A stretch of DNA of 64,000 nt from Streptomyces sp. CC53 (GTDB lineage Bacteria; Actinomycetota; Actinomycetes; Streptomycetales; Streptomycetaceae), in assembly GCF_001865245.1 (NCBI RefSeq), contig NZ_MKXB01000151.1, positions 44,799-108,798 of the forward strand. The letters are read 5' to 3'. This document shows, piece after piece, positions 9,577 to 19,254 of this stretch. How positions within the stretch are numbered: position 1 is the stretch's first letter; every line of letters begins with the position of its first letter. Below the pieces are notes generated by a model, which was given only the letters and a program-made list of their open reading frames with translations, did no database searches and had not been told where the DNA came from. Position numbers and translations under genes: made by a program.

Positions 9577-11070
9577 GTGGCCGCGCCCAAGACGACCAAC
9601 AACAACTCCGAGCGCAAGTTCCTCGGCCGTCTCTCCCTCCCCGAGCGGACGTTCGTCGCGGAGGCCCTCCGCACGGAGACGGTGGGCGGCGTCCTGCTGC
9701 TCCTCGCCGCGGTCGCGGCACTCATCTGGGCGAACTCCCCGCTCGGCGACACCTACGAGTCGGTCCGCGACTTCCACATAGGCCCCGAGTCGCTCCACCT
9801 GGACCTGTCACTCCAGCACTGGGCTGCCGACGGACTGCTCGCGATCTTCTTCTTCGTCGCCGGCATCGAGCTCAAGCGAGAACTCGTGGCGGGCCAACTG
9901 CGCGACCCCAGGGCCGCCGCCCTCCCGGTCGTCGCGGCGCTCTGCGGCATGGTGGCACCCGCCCTCGTGTACGTCGTGGTCAACACCACCGGCGGCGGCT
10001 CCCTGAGCGGCTGGGCCGTGCCCACCGCCACCGACATCGCGTTCGCCCTGGCCGTGCTCGCCGTCATCGGCACGTCGCTGCCCTCGGCGCTCCGCGCGTT
10101 CCTGCTCACGCTGGCCGTCGTCGACGACCTGTTCGCAATCCTGATCATCGCGGTCTTCTTCACCAGCGACCTGAACTTCGCCGCCCTGGGCGGAGCCGTC
10201 GCCGGTCTGGTCGTCTTCTGGCTGCTCCGGCGCCTGGAGGTGCGCGGCTGGTACATCTACGTGCCGCTCGCCCTGGTGATCTGGGGCCTGATGTACAACA
10301 GCGGCGTCCACGCCACCATCGCCGGTGTCGCCATGGGCCTGATGCTGCGCTGCCACCGCCGCGAGGGCGAGGAGGCGTCCCCCGGTGAGCACATCGAGCA
10401 CCAGGTGCGCCCCCTGTCGGCCGGCTTCGCCGTCCCGATGTTCGCGCTGTTCTCCGCAGGTGTGTCCGTCTCCGGCGAGGCCCTCGGTGACGTCTTCACC
10501 AAGCCGGAGACGCTCGGCGTCGTCCTCGGCCTGGTCGTCGGCAAGGCGTTCGGCATCTTCGGCGGCACGTGGCTGACGGCCCGCTTCACCCGTGCACAGC
10601 TCAACCCGGACCTGGCCTGGGCCGACCTCTTCGCCGTCGCCACACTGGCCGGCATCGGCTTCACGGTGTCGCTGCTCATCGGCGAACTCGCCTTCGAGGG
10701 CGACTCCACGCTCACCGACGAGGTCAAGGCCGCCGTCCTCATCGGCTCGCTCATCGCCGCACTGCTCGCCACGGTCCTGCTGAAGCTGCGGGTGCGCAAG
10801 TACCAGGCCCTCGTCGAGGTGGAGGAGCGCGACGAGGACATGAGCGGCATCCCCGACGTCTACGAGGCGGAAGACCCGGAGCACCACCGCAGGCTCGCCG
10901 AGATCTACGAGCGCAAGGCCGCCGAGCACCGGCGGCGGGCGGAGCAGCACCGGCTGAAGGCCGAGGAGGCGGCGCAGCACGCCGACGAGGCCGCGCAGCA
11001 GGCCGCAGGGAACGGGCGGCAGGCCGACGACACGGGGGCATCGCGCGGCGACGCCGACGGTCCGGCATGA
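9577..11070 (+). CDS. nhaA: Na+/H+ antiporter NhaA
   Basis: A 497-aa inner-membrane antiporter that exports Na+ (or Li+) in exchange for protons for pH and salt homeostasis. Hydrophobic segments run to about residue 410. ATDIAFALAVL and TLAVVDDLFAILIIA hold the acidic residues, including the paired Asp, that bind the ion in the family. A charged tail of about 85 residues rich in Ala, Glu, Arg and His, likely coiled coil, follows and is not part of the minimal NhaA fold. GTG at 9577 follows GGAGG. The leader may be regulatory. Confidence 0.95.
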   Translation: MAAPKTTNNNSERKFLGRLSLPERTFVAEALRTETVGGVLLLLAAVAALIWANSPLGDTYESVRDFHIGPESLHLDLSLQHWAADGLLAIFFFVAGIELKRELVAGQLRDPRAAALPVVAALCGMVAPALVYVVVNTTGGGSLSGWAVPTATDIAFALAVLAVIGTSLPSALRAFLLTLAVVDDLFAILIIAVFFTSDLNFAALGGAVAGLVVFWLLRRLEVRGWYIYVPLALVIWGLMYNSGVHATIAGVAMGLMLRCHRREGEEASPGEHIEHQVRPLSAGFAVPMFALFSAGVSVSGEALGDVFTKPETLGVVLGLVVGKAFGIFGGTWLTARFTRAQLNPDLAWADLFAVATLAGIGFTVSLLIGELAFEGDSTLTDEVKAAVLIGSLIAALLATVLLKLRVRKYQALVEVEERDEDMSGIPDVYEAEDPEHHRRLAEIYERKAAEHRRRAEQHRLKAEEAAQHADEAAQQAAGNGRQADDTGASRGDADGPA

Positions 11071-11224
11071 TCTGAGGTCGGACCCCGAGGCGGGGCACCG
11101 CACGCAGGACGCCGTACGCGGCGGGCCGCAGGCCCCGACCGGACCGCGGCAGCCGCACGCGGGCCGCCGTGCACCCGCCGGAAGGGCCGACCCACAGGCC
11201 GTACCAGGAGAGAGGGAGCTAGAC

Positions 11225-11782
11225 ATGAGCGACCCCGCCGACAAGACCGCGAGGGCCGGCAGCGCCGCGTTCGCCACCCGCGAGAACAGCGCCGCGCCGG
11301 GCGCGAGCGGTGTGCCGGACCTGAACGGCGGTCAGCCGACGCTGGGGCAGCTGGTCGCTTCCGCGACCACCGAGATGTCCGCTCTGGTGCACGACGAGAT
11401 CGCGCTGGCCAAGGCGCAGCTGCGGCAGGACGTCAAGCGCGGCGCCGCCGGCAGCGCCGGGCTGGTGGCCGCCGCCACCGTGCTGCTCTTCTCGCTGCCG
11501 ATGCTCAGCTTCGCGCTGGCGTACGGCTTCCAGGCGTGGACCGGCTGGCACCTGTCCGTCTGCTTCCTCCTGTCGTTCGCGGTGAACGTCGTCGTCGCCG
11601 TGGTGTGCGGGCTCGTCGGGGTCTCCCTGATGAAGAAGGCCAAGCAGGGCAAGGGTCCGCAGAAGACGGCCGCATCCGTCAAGGAGACCGCCGCGGTGCT
11701 GCAGAACGCCAGGCCGCACCCGCGCCCCGACAGCCGTCCGGCACTGGAGAAGGCCGAGCCTGTGGCACGCTCGTCTGCATGA
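11225..11782 (+). CDS. Phage-holin-family (PF07332-like) membrane protein
   Basis: A 185-aa protein. A soluble N-terminus includes LGQLVASATTEMSALVHDEIALAKAQL, an amphipathic helix typical of the actinobacterial 'putative holin' family. Two hydrophobic segments follow (about residues 78-98 and 105-125), then a basic tail. Despite the family name these are ordinary chromosomal genes in Streptomyces and lysis is not implied. GAGAGGGAGC lies just before the ATG. Its stop overlaps the next start as ATGA, so the epoxide-hydrolase-like gene is translationally coupled. Confidence 0.8.
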   Translation: MSDPADKTARAGSAAFATRENSAAPGASGVPDLNGGQPTLGQLVASATTEMSALVHDEIALAKAQLRQDVKRGAAGSAGLVAAATVLLFSLPMLSFALAYGFQAWTGWHLSVCFLLSFAVNVVVAVVCGLVGVSLMKKAKQGKGPQKTAASVKETAAVLQNARPHPRPDSRPALEKAEPVARSSA

Positions 11783-12729
11783 CCGTCCCTGAGAGCAGCA
11801 CCGGCAACCCTCCCGGCCCGTCCGGCCACCCCGTGCGGATCGAGGGCCCCTGGACCCACCGCGACGTGGCCGCGAACGGGGCGCGCTTCCACATCGCGGA
11901 GCTGGGTGACGGTCCGCTGGTCCTGCTGCTGCACGGCTTCCCGCAGTTCTGGTGGACCTGGCGGCACCAGCTGACCGCGCTGGCCGAAGCCGGTTTCCGG
12001 GCGGTGGCCATGGACCTGCGCGGGGTGGGCGGCAGCGACCGCACGCCCCGGGGCTACGACCCCGCGAACCTGGCGCTCGACATCACCGGGGTCGTCAGGT
12101 CCCTGGGTGAGCCCGACGCCGCTCTCGTGGGCCATGACCTGGGCGGCTACCTGGCGTGGACGGCGGCGGTGATGCGGCCGAAGCTGGTGCGGCGCCTGGT
12201 GGTGTCCTCGATGCCGCACCCGCGTCGCTGGCGCTCCGCGATGCTGTCGGACGTGAGCCAGTCCCGCGCCGGCTCCTACGTGTGGGGCTTCCAGCGCCCG
12301 TGGCTGCCGGAGCGGAAGCTGGTCGCGGACGACGCGGCACTGGTCGGTGAACTCATCCGGGAGTGGTCCGGGGCGCGGACCCCCGACGACGAGACACTCG
12401 GCGTCTACCGGCGGGCGATGACGATCCCGTCGACAGCGCACTGCTCGATCGAGCCGTACCGGTGGATGGTGCGGTCCATGGCACGCCCGGACGGCTACCA
12501 GTTCAACCGGCGCATGAAGCGTCCCGTGCGGGTTCCCACGCTGCATCTGCACGGCTCGCAGGACCCGGTGATGCGCACGCGCAGCGCCGCGGGGTCGGGT
12601 GAGTACGTCGAAGCACCCTACCGCTGGCGGCTGTTCGACGGGCTCGGCCACTTCCCGCACGAGGAGGACCCGATGGCCTTCTCCACCGAACTCGTCGGCT
12701 GGCTCAAGGACCCCGAACCCGATCGCTGA
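11779..12729 (+). CDS. Alpha/beta hydrolase, epoxide hydrolase-like
   Basis: A 316-aa alpha/beta hydrolase. HGFPQFWWTWR near residue 55 is the oxyanion-hole motif of epoxide hydrolases and haloalkane dehalogenases. VGHDLGG carries an Asp nucleophile at the elbow, which points to these families rather than Ser esterases. GLGHFPHEE supplies the catalytic His. It probably hydrolyses an epoxide or ester; the substrate is unknown. The start ATG overlaps the upstream stop (ATGA), so the two form an operon. Confidence 0.88.
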   Translation: MTVPESSTGNPPGPSGHPVRIEGPWTHRDVAANGARFHIAELGDGPLVLLLHGFPQFWWTWRHQLTALAEAGFRAVAMDLRGVGGSDRTPRGYDPANLALDITGVVRSLGEPDAALVGHDLGGYLAWTAAVMRPKLVRRLVVSSMPHPRRWRSAMLSDVSQSRAGSYVWGFQRPWLPERKLVADDAALVGELIREWSGARTPDDETLGVYRRAMTIPSTAHCSIEPYRWMVRSMARPDGYQFNRRMKRPVRVPTLHLHGSQDPVMRTRSAAGSGEYVEAPYRWRLFDGLGHFPHEEDPMAFSTELVGWLKDPEPDR

Positions 12730-13337
12730 GCACCACCGCACCGCTTCCCGTCCGGGGCACGGCGGAAGCCGCACGAAGCCGCAGGAACGGTTGTCCTACG
12801 AACAGCCAAATGCCGTCCGCATAGGCCAATTGGCTGTCCCTCAGGCGGTTACCGACCTTGGGGCACGGGCACACGTCGGGGTATGGGCTGGACGCACGAC
12901 CATGTTGACGCCGCACACGACCGCCGCTCGGCATCCGCCGCGCCGACTCCCGAGAGGAGCGGGCCGCAGGAGGCCGTGTCGGACGGCCATCTCGGGATCC
13001 CCCGCATCCTGCGCCGCCGGGCACGGTGGGTCTCCGCCCGGCTGCGACACCATCCGCGCGGCTGACCGTCCCGCAGGCGCGGGGCGGCCGGCGAGGCCGC
13101 GCCGCACGTCCCGCCCGTCGGAGGCCGACGTACGGTCGGCAAGGCCGGCGCGGTCGGTGTGAACGTCCTCGGGTCTCCTGACCGCTGCCGCCGTCGGCAG
13201 CCCGGGCGGCCGTCGCCCGCACGACGCCGACACCGCTCGGCACACCGGCCGCAGGGACCCGCAGTACGGCCCACGAGAGCCGCCGCCGGCGGCGGGACCG
13301 CACCCACGGAGTCCCGCCGCCGCGCCGGACGGCCGCG
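12730..13337. other. Intergenic region between convergent genes
   Basis: About 600 bases. The only candidate gene is a 60-codon frame at 12883-13065, listed separately. The remainder shows short inverted repeats but no clear terminator. Bases 12780-12850 are less GC-rich and could hold a promoter for that small frame. Confidence 0.4.
12883..13065 (+). CDS. Possible small basic protein
   Basis: A 60-codon frame beginning MGWTHDHVDAAHD and ending in a strongly basic stretch, ILRRRARWVSARLRHH. Third positions are mostly G or C, as in neighbouring real genes. The ribosome binding site is weak (GGGG before the ATG). Family and function are not recognised. The case rests on codon bias and on filling an otherwise empty gap, so it may be spurious. 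Confidence 0.35.
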   Translation: MGWTHDHVDAAHDRRSASAAPTPERSGPQEAVSDGHLGIPRILRRRARWVSARLRHHPRG

Positions 13338-14543
13338 TCAGAGGGCGCAGCCCTGGCTGTCGACCTGCTGCCCGGCGCTCAGGCCCAGCGCGATGTCCTC
13401 GCGGATCTCGTCGACCGTCAGCGCGTAGCCGGTGTTCGGGTCGTCCAGGGACCGCGCGAAGATCACGCCGTACACCTTCCCGTCCTCGGTCAGCAGCGGC
13501 CCGCCGGAGTTGCCCTGCCGGACCGTCGTGTACAGCGAGTACACGTCGCGCCGGACCTCTCCGCGGTGGTAGATGTCCGGACCGTCGGCGTTGATGCGAC
13601 CCCGGACACGCGCCGAGCGCACGTCGTACGCGCCGTTCTCCGGGAAGCCCGCGACGATCGCACCGTCGCCGCTGCGCGCGTCCGTCTCGGTGAACTCCAG
13701 TGCCGGAGCCCTGAGGTCCGGCACGTCCAGCACGGCGATGTCCCGCGCCCAGTCGTAGAGGACGACCGTCGCGTCGTACAGCCTCCCCTCACCGCCTATC
13801 TGGACGGTCGGCTCGTCGACCCCGCCCACCACGTGGGCGTTCGTCATGACCCTGCGCTCCCCGAACACGAAGCCCGTGCCCTCCAGGACCTTGCCGCAAC
13901 TGCGGGCCGTGCCGACGACCTTCACGATCGACCGCTGTGCGCGTGCCGCGACGGGACTGTTGACGAGCGCCGGGTCGGGCGGCTGTACCTCGGCGATCGG
14001 CTCGTTGGCGAACGGGCTGAACACCTGCGGGAAGCCGTTCCGGGCCAGCACCGTGGTGAAGTCCGTGAACAGCGTGGACGCCTGGGCGGGCATCACCTGC
14101 TCCACCCCCAGCAGCACCTTGGAGCTGCGCACCTCCTTGGCCACGGTCGGCACGGACGTCCAGGCCAGGGCCGAACCGATCAACCAGGCCACCAGCAGCA
14201 TCGCCATCACGTTGACGAGAGCGCCTCCGGTGGCGTCCAGGGCGCGCGCAGGCGACCAGGTGATGTGGCCGCGCAGCCTGTTGCCCAGGTGCGTGGTGAG
14301 GGTCTGCCCGACGGAGGCGGCGATCAGCACCACCGCGACGGCGATGATCGCGGCGGTCGTCGACACCTCCGCGTCCCCGGTGAGGGGCCCCCAGGCCAGC
14401 GGCAGCAGGTAGACGGCCACGAGGCCGCCGCCGAGGAAGCCGACCACGGACAGGATGCCGACCACGAACCCCTGGCGGTACCCGACGATCGCGAACCACA
14501 CGGCGGCGACCAGCAGCAGAATGTCCAGCACGTTCACCGTCAT
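13338..14543 (-). CDS. marP: MarP-type membrane serine protease
   Basis: About 401 aa. Four hydrophobic segments in the first ~150 residues (CvpA-like membrane domain) are followed by a trypsin-like protease domain facing outward. The triad is visible: His in TNAHVVGG, Asp in DWARDIAVLD and Ser in RQGNSGGPL. A pair of Cys (RSCGK and the C-terminal QGCAL) could form the disulfide known in Mycobacterium MarP, where the protease maintains pH homeostasis under acid and oxidative stress. The ATG at 14543 was chosen; a GTG at 14552 adds three residues. Confidence 0.9.
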   Translation of the reverse strand: MTVNVLDILLLVAAVWFAIVGYRQGFVVGILSVVGFLGGGLVAVYLLPLAWGPLTGDAEVSTTAAIIAVAVVLIAASVGQTLTTHLGNRLRGHITWSPARALDATGGALVNVMAMLLVAWLIGSALAWTSVPTVAKEVRSSKVLLGVEQVMPAQASTLFTDFTTVLARNGFPQVFSPFANEPIAEVQPPDPALVNSPVAARAQRSIVKVVGTARSCGKVLEGTGFVFGERRVMTNAHVVGGVDEPTVQIGGEGRLYDATVVLYDWARDIAVLDVPDLRAPALEFTETDARSGDGAIVAGFPENGAYDVRSARVRGRINADGPDIYHRGEVRRDVYSLYTTVRQGNSGGPLLTEDGKVYGVIFARSLDDPNTGYALTVDEIREDIALGLSAGQQVDSQGCAL

Positions 14544-14635
14544 GAGCCTCACAGATCATCGCCGGCCGCCCTGGGGCCGGTCACCCCGTACCCGTACGGC
14601 CGCGGGGTGCGGCCGTCACCTGTCCTGCCACCCTG

Positions 14636-15596
14636 TCATGCACGCGCGTCGAGTGGGACCTGCTTCCTCCTGTCCCACGGCTGCTCCCACCCCGCGAAGT
14701 GCAGGATCCGGTCGATCACCCCGGCCGTGAAGCCCCAGACGAGGGCCGACTCCACCAGGAACGCGGGCCCCCGGTAGCCGCTGGGATGGACCACGGTGGC
14801 GCGGTTGGCCGGGGCCGTGAGATCCGGCCACGGGTACGGTGAACACCCGCGCGGTCTCGCCCGGATCGACGGCGCCCACAGGGCTGGGCGTCCGCCACCA
14901 TCCCAGTACGGGCGTGACGACGAAACCGCTCACCGGGATGTAGAGGCGCGGCAGCACGCCGAAGACCTGGACGCCTCCGGGGTCGAGGCCGGTCTCCTCC
15001 TCGGCCTCGCGCAGCGCGGCGCGCAGCGGCCCCAGGGTCGCCGGGTCACCGTCCTCGGGATCGAGCGCACCGCCGGGGAAGGACGGCTGGCCGGCGTGCG
15101 AGCGGAGGGTGCCGGCCCGCTCCATCAGCAGCAGCTCCGGGCCGCGCGCCCCCTCACCGAACAGCACCAGGACGGCCGCCTGCCGTCCTCCGGACGCGGG
15201 GGGCAGGTACCGGCTGAGCTGCTCGGGAGCGATGGTGCGCGTCGAGCGCGAGACCGGCTCCAGCCAGTCGGGCAGCCCGTCGGCGGTGACGTCCACCGGC
15301 ACGGCCTGCGTCCGCCCGGGCGCGGCGTCGTGCGGCCGCGGCGCCAGGGACCCGGGCTCGCCGCCCTGGGCGGCGCCGTGACCGGGCACGGCCGCGGGAC
15401 CCGGCTCGATGCCCGCGGCCCTGGCGCGCCGGGCACGGCGCGGATCCGGCGCGGAAACCTTCGCAGGGTCCGCGGCGGCCCTCCCGCCTCGTGCGGGCTC
15501 TCCCGCCGACCGCCGGCGGGTCTCACGGCCGGACCGGCCCTCCGGGCCGCGATCGGCTCCGGCGGCGCCGGTGCTTTCTTCTCTCGCTCGCGTCAT
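14636..15596 (-). pseudogene. Frameshifted CoA-pyrophosphatase-like nudix hydrolase
   Basis: The frame begins with about 105 low-complexity residues, then a CoA-type nudix domain: SHAGQPSFPGGALDPED and the nudix helix REAEEETGL. At VFTVPVA it runs into nonsense. One base after this point, in the next frame, the expected C-terminus continues: DLTAPANRATVVHPSGYRG, then FLVESALVWGF, ending RKQVPLDARA with a stop at 14636. So there is one extra G near 14826. It is either a real frameshift or a sequencing error. If intact, it would cleave CoA to 4'-phosphopantetheine and 3',5'-ADP. Confidence 0.8.
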
Positions 15597-15717
15597 AGGC
15601 ACCCCCGCATCTCACAACGTGTGTCGGGCACAGGTTCGTTCCGACGTGCGCCCCGGCCTTCGGCGTCCCTGACGCCCGGTCCGGCTGCCGGCTCGCGCCC
15701 GGCCGGGTCGGGACCGG

Positions 15718-17127
15718 TCAGGCACCGAAGCCACTGCCCGGTGTGTCCTCCGCTCCGACGGCGGCTCCCTGGCCGGTGCCCAGGGGTGCGGCGGGGCGGC
15801 CCGGAAAGTCCGGCGGCGGGGCGAGGCGCTGGCCCGGGTAGCCGCCCATCTCGTACTTGAGCAGCTTCTTCGCCTTCTCCGGGTCCGTCTCCCCCTCGCC
15901 GTACGCGGGGCAGAGGTGGGCGATCGGGCAGGCCCCGCAGGCCGGTTTACGGGAGTGGCAGATGCGGCGGCCGTGGAAGATCACGCGGTGGGACAGCATC
16001 GTCCAGTCGGACTTGGGGAACAGGCCGCAGATCTCCTCCTCGACCTTCTCGGGGTCTTCCTGTGCGGTCCACTTCCAGCGCCGCACCAACCGCCCGAAGT
16101 GGGTGTCGACGGTGACGCCGGGGACGCCGAACGCGTTGCCGAGGACGACGTTCGCGGTCTTGCGGCCGACCCCGGGGAGGGTGACCAGGTCCTCCAGGCG
16201 CCCCGGCACTTCCCCGTCGAAGCGGTCCCGCAGGGCCGTGGAGAGGCCGATCAGCGACCTGGCCTTGGCGCGGAAGAACCCGGTCGGCCGGATGACCTCC
16301 TCCAGTTCCTCCGGCACGGCGGCCGCCATGTCCTCCGGCGTCGGGTACTTCGCGAAGAGCCCGGGCGTCGTCTGGTTGACGCGCAGGTCCGTGGTCTGGG
16401 CGGACAGGACGGTGGCGACGAGCAGTTCGAAGGGGTTGCGGAAGTCGAGTTCGGGGTGGGCGTAGGGGTAGACCTCGGCGAGTTCGCGGTTGATGCGCCG
16501 CGCCCGCCGCACCAGGGCCAACCGCGACTCCGGCTGGGCCGGCCTGCCGCTCTCGGGCGACTTGGCGCCCCCGGTCTGCTTGGCGCTCCCGCTCGGCTTC
16601 GCCCTCTTGGCCGGCTCGGTGCCCTTGCCCCGGCCGGTGCTCCTGCCCTGGTCGGCGCTCTTGCCGGCATGGGCGGTGCCGGCAGCCTTCGCGCCGGTAC
16701 CGGTGGCGCGGCCGGTCCTGGCCTCGCTGGCCGCCCTGCCGGGGCCTCGGGACTTCCCGGCCCCGGCGGTGGTGCCGGTTCCGTCCGGCGCCCCCGGCTT
16801 GCCGCGTGCCCCGGCCCTGCCCGACGCCGCGGCCTGGCCGGCAGCCCCGCTCGCGCCGGGGGCGGAGGACGTGGCGGCTTGCGCCGGCCGGCCGGTACCG
16901 GCGCCGGTCGTTCCCCGTACGGGCTCCGCGGCCCGGGCCGCACCGCTCCTGCGGCCGGTTCCCCGCTTCCCCCGCCCATCCGCCTCAGTTGGCCGATTCG
17001 CCCCGTTTGCCGACTTTCCGGCTTCCTTCGCGGTCACGGGCGACACCTGTTCGCCCACAGCGGAATTCTGTTCCCCGGACACTCTTCCGGCCCCCTCGGC
17101 CTGCGCTCTCACCGGCGACTTGGACAC
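15718..17127 (-). CDS. nth: Endonuclease III with long basic N-terminal tail
   Basis: 469 aa. The last ~250 residues are a standard base-excision DNA glycosylase/AP lyase removing oxidised pyrimidines. They contain the helix-hairpin-helix [12 protein letters not shown] with its catalytic Lys, VDTHFGRL with the catalytic Asp, and the 4Fe-4S cluster Cys pattern C-x6-C-x2-C-x5-C near the end. The first ~200 residues are low-complexity Ala/Gly/Lys/Arg/Ser, much longer than the classic ~215-aa enzyme. The GTG at 17127 is the longest start; a later start cannot be excluded. Confidence 0.9.
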   Translation of the reverse strand: MSKSPVRAQAEGAGRVSGEQNSAVGEQVSPVTAKEAGKSANGANRPTEADGRGKRGTGRRSGAARAAEPVRGTTGAGTGRPAQAATSSAPGASGAAGQAAASGRAGARGKPGAPDGTGTTAGAGKSRGPGRAASEARTGRATGTGAKAAGTAHAGKSADQGRSTGRGKGTEPAKRAKPSGSAKQTGGAKSPESGRPAQPESRLALVRRARRINRELAEVYPYAHPELDFRNPFELLVATVLSAQTTDLRVNQTTPGLFAKYPTPEDMAAAVPEELEEVIRPTGFFRAKARSLIGLSTALRDRFDGEVPGRLEDLVTLPGVGRKTANVVLGNAFGVPGVTVDTHFGRLVRRWKWTAQEDPEKVEEEICGLFPKSDWTMLSHRVIFHGRRICHSRKPACGACPIAHLCPAYGEGETDPEKAKKLLKYEMGGYPGQRLAPPPDFPGRPAAPLGTGQGAAVGAEDTPGSGFGA

Positions 17128-17372
17128 CCGGCCAGCCTAAGCGCGCCCGCCGGGATCCGCCCTGGGCACGGGCGATGAGGACCCAATCGGGCCCCTGCCG
17201 TACGGACACGCGAACCGGTGCGTCAAACTTGTTGTGATTGATCGCACGATGATTACCCTGCGGACGCCGGGTCGCACACCACCGCCGCGCGCAGCGCCCC
17301 CCGGACGAGGGCCGCGGCGTCCGGCATCATGGGGACCAACGTCCCTGAGCAGGTCGACATAGGAGAGTACTC

Positions 17373-18047
17373 GTGGACGACGTTCTGCGGCGCGCCCCGC
17401 TCTTCGCGGCGCTCGATGACGAGCAGGCCGCGGAGCTCCGCGCCTCGATGAGTGAGGTGACCCTCGCCCGCGGCGACTCGCTCTTCCACGAGGGCGACCC
17501 GGGAGACCGGCTCTACGTGGTCATGGAGGGCAAGGTCAAGCTCCACCGGACCTCCCCCGACGGCCGCGAGAACATGCTGGCCGTCCTCGGCCCCGGAGAG
17601 CTCATCGGCGAACTGTCCCTGTTCGACCCGGGTCCGCGCACGGCCACGGCCACCGCCCTGACCGAGGTCAAGCTGCTCGGACTCGGCCACGGCGACCTCC
17701 AGCCCTGGCTGAACGCCCGCCCCGAGGTCGCGGCCGCCCTGCTGCGCGCCGTCGCGCGCCGCCTCCGCAAGACCAACGACCAGATGTCCGACCTGGTCTT
17801 CTCCGACGTCCCCGGCCGGGTGGCACGTGCCCTCCTCGACCTGTCGCGCCGCTTCGGCGTCCAGTCGGAGGAAGGCATCCACGTGGTGCACGACCTGACC
17901 CAGGAGGAGCTGGCCCAGCTGGTCGGCGCCTCCCGCGAGACCGTCAACAAGGCACTGGCCGACTTCGCGGGCCGCGGCTGGCTGCGCCTGGAGGCGCGCG
18001 CCGTGATCCTGCTGGACGTGGAGCGCCTCGCGAAGCGCTCCCGCTGA
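17373..18047 (+). CDS. crp: Crp-family cyclic-nucleotide regulator
   Basis: 224 aa with an N-terminal cyclic-nucleotide-binding barrel (GELIGELSLFD is the phosphate-binding cassette) and a C-terminal winged helix-turn-helix with QEELAQLVGASRETVNKAL as recognition region. In Streptomyces, Crp controls germination, development and antibiotic production. GTG at 17373 is preceded by AGGAGAG. The gene stands alone between the divergent nth gene and a convergent SPFH gene. The 245-base upstream gap contains its promoter; no clear operator was picked out. Confidence 0.95.
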   Translation: MDDVLRRAPLFAALDDEQAAELRASMSEVTLARGDSLFHEGDPGDRLYVVMEGKVKLHRTSPDGRENMLAVLGPGELIGELSLFDPGPRTATATALTEVKLLGLGHGDLQPWLNARPEVAAALLRAVARRLRKTNDQMSDLVFSDVPGRVARALLDLSRRFGVQSEEGIHVVHDLTQEELAQLVGASRETVNKALADFAGRGWLRLEARAVILLDVERLAKRSR

Positions 18048-18109
18048 CCGCGGGCGCCGGGCCCCGAGGACCGGGCGCCGCACGGCCGCCGGCGCCAAGA
18101 ACGCCGCAG

Positions 18110-18170
18110 AGGGCCGCCCCGCATCCGGCCGGATCGACACCGTCGACCGGTGGGCGCGCGGGGCGGCCCT
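18110..18170. terminator. Bidirectional hairpin between crp and SPFH gene
   Basis: A perfect 13-bp inverted repeat, AGGGCCGCCCCGC / GCGGGGCGGCCCT, with a 35-base loop that contains a smaller hairpin (TCGAC/GTCGA). It sits between two convergent genes. There is no T-run, as is usual in Streptomyces. Confidence 0.65.
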
Positions 18171-18234
18171 CCTGCTGTGCTGCCGCCCCTTCACGCGCGC
18201 GCAGCGGCGCGCCCGTCCGGCAGGGGCCCGGCGG

Positions 18235-19119
18235 TCACTTCTTCTTGCCGTCCACGATCACCGGCGTGCCCCCACCGTCACCGCACGGCACCGCGTACAC
18301 CGGGTTGCTCGCGGCAGCCTCCTTGTACGCCTCGATGCACTGGTTGAACAGGACCTTGTCCGTCAACGACTCGTTGAGGATCGTGTTGGCCTTCGCGATG
18401 CCCTCGGCCTCGATGCGGCGGCGCTCCGCCTCCGCCTTGGCGGTGCGGGCGGCCTCCTGGGCCCGCTCGGTGGCCTGCTCCTGCTGGATCTTCCGGTCGA
18501 TCTGCTCCTGGAGCTTCTCCGACGGCCGTACGTTCCGCAGGTTCACCGTCGTGACGTCGATGCCGCGGGGGGCCAGCCGCTCCTTGACCAGCTTCCCGAT
18601 CTCGGCGTTGATCCGCTCGCGGGCGGACGTGTAGCCCTCCTCGCTGGTGTAGCGGGCGAAGACGTTGCGGACGATCTCGCGGCTGTCCGGGTAGACCAGC
18701 CGCTGCTGGATGGCGGCCTCGTTGCCGGCGAGCCGGTACAGCTCGACGGCCTTCGTCGGTGCGACCGCCCACTTCACGGTCACCTCGGCGTACATCACGC
18801 CGCCCTGCGAGGAACGGACCTCGACCACGTCCTTGTCCGACAGGTTCAGGTCGACGGGGCGCGTCGAGAAGCTGGTGACGTCGGTGAACGGCGAGATGAC
18901 GTTCATACCGGGCTTCATCGGCGAGCCGACCTTGCCGAAGGTCACCGGCACACCGACCTCGTACGCACTGACGACGTGCAGGCAGCTCAGCAGGCCGGCG
19001 AGGATTCCGGCGAGCAGCGCGCCGACGGCACCGAGCCGGAACCCGGACCGGTCGGTGCTCCGCGACACCACGTACAACACGACCGCTGCGATGAGCAGCA
19101 GAATGCCCAGAACGAACAC
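18235..19119 (-). CDS. SPFH/prohibitin-family membrane protein
   Basis: About 294 aa. Two N-terminal hydrophobic segments precede an SPFH (band 7) domain: SAYEVGVPVTFGKVG, then ARERINAEIGKLVKERLAPRGIDV. A long Ala/Glu/Arg coiled coil follows (QEQATERAQEAARTAKAEAE). Such proteins oligomerise on the membrane and scaffold microdomains or regulate proteases. GTG at 19119 follows GGGGGG and starts right at the first membrane segment; a start at 19212 would add 31 unlikely residues. No NfeD or protease partner is adjacent. Confidence 0.85.
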   Translation of the reverse strand: MFVLGILLLIAAVVLYVVSRSTDRSGFRLGAVGALLAGILAGLLSCLHVVSAYEVGVPVTFGKVGSPMKPGMNVISPFTDVTSFSTRPVDLNLSDKDVVEVRSSQGGVMYAEVTVKWAVAPTKAVELYRLAGNEAAIQQRLVYPDSREIVRNVFARYTSEEGYTSARERINAEIGKLVKERLAPRGIDVTTVNLRNVRPSEKLQEQIDRKIQQEQATERAQEAARTAKAEAERRRIEAEGIAKANTILNESLTDKVLFNQCIEAYKEAAASNPVYAVPCGDGGGTPVIVDGKKK

Positions 19120-19254
19120 AGGGACCCCCCATTCGAGCGATGACGCTGGTAAAGGGAGCGTAAAGCACCGCATGGTGCCCGGGACATGCCGATCCCGTGC
19201 AGGTAAGGCCACGTTTCCGCTTCCGGATGCGCCCCTGCCGCCCGCGACCGTCGG

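Noticed and set aside
11225..11782. Prophage remnant suggested by a holin-family gene
   Set aside because: This protein family is a common chromosomal neighbour in Streptomyces and no other phage genes are adjacent.
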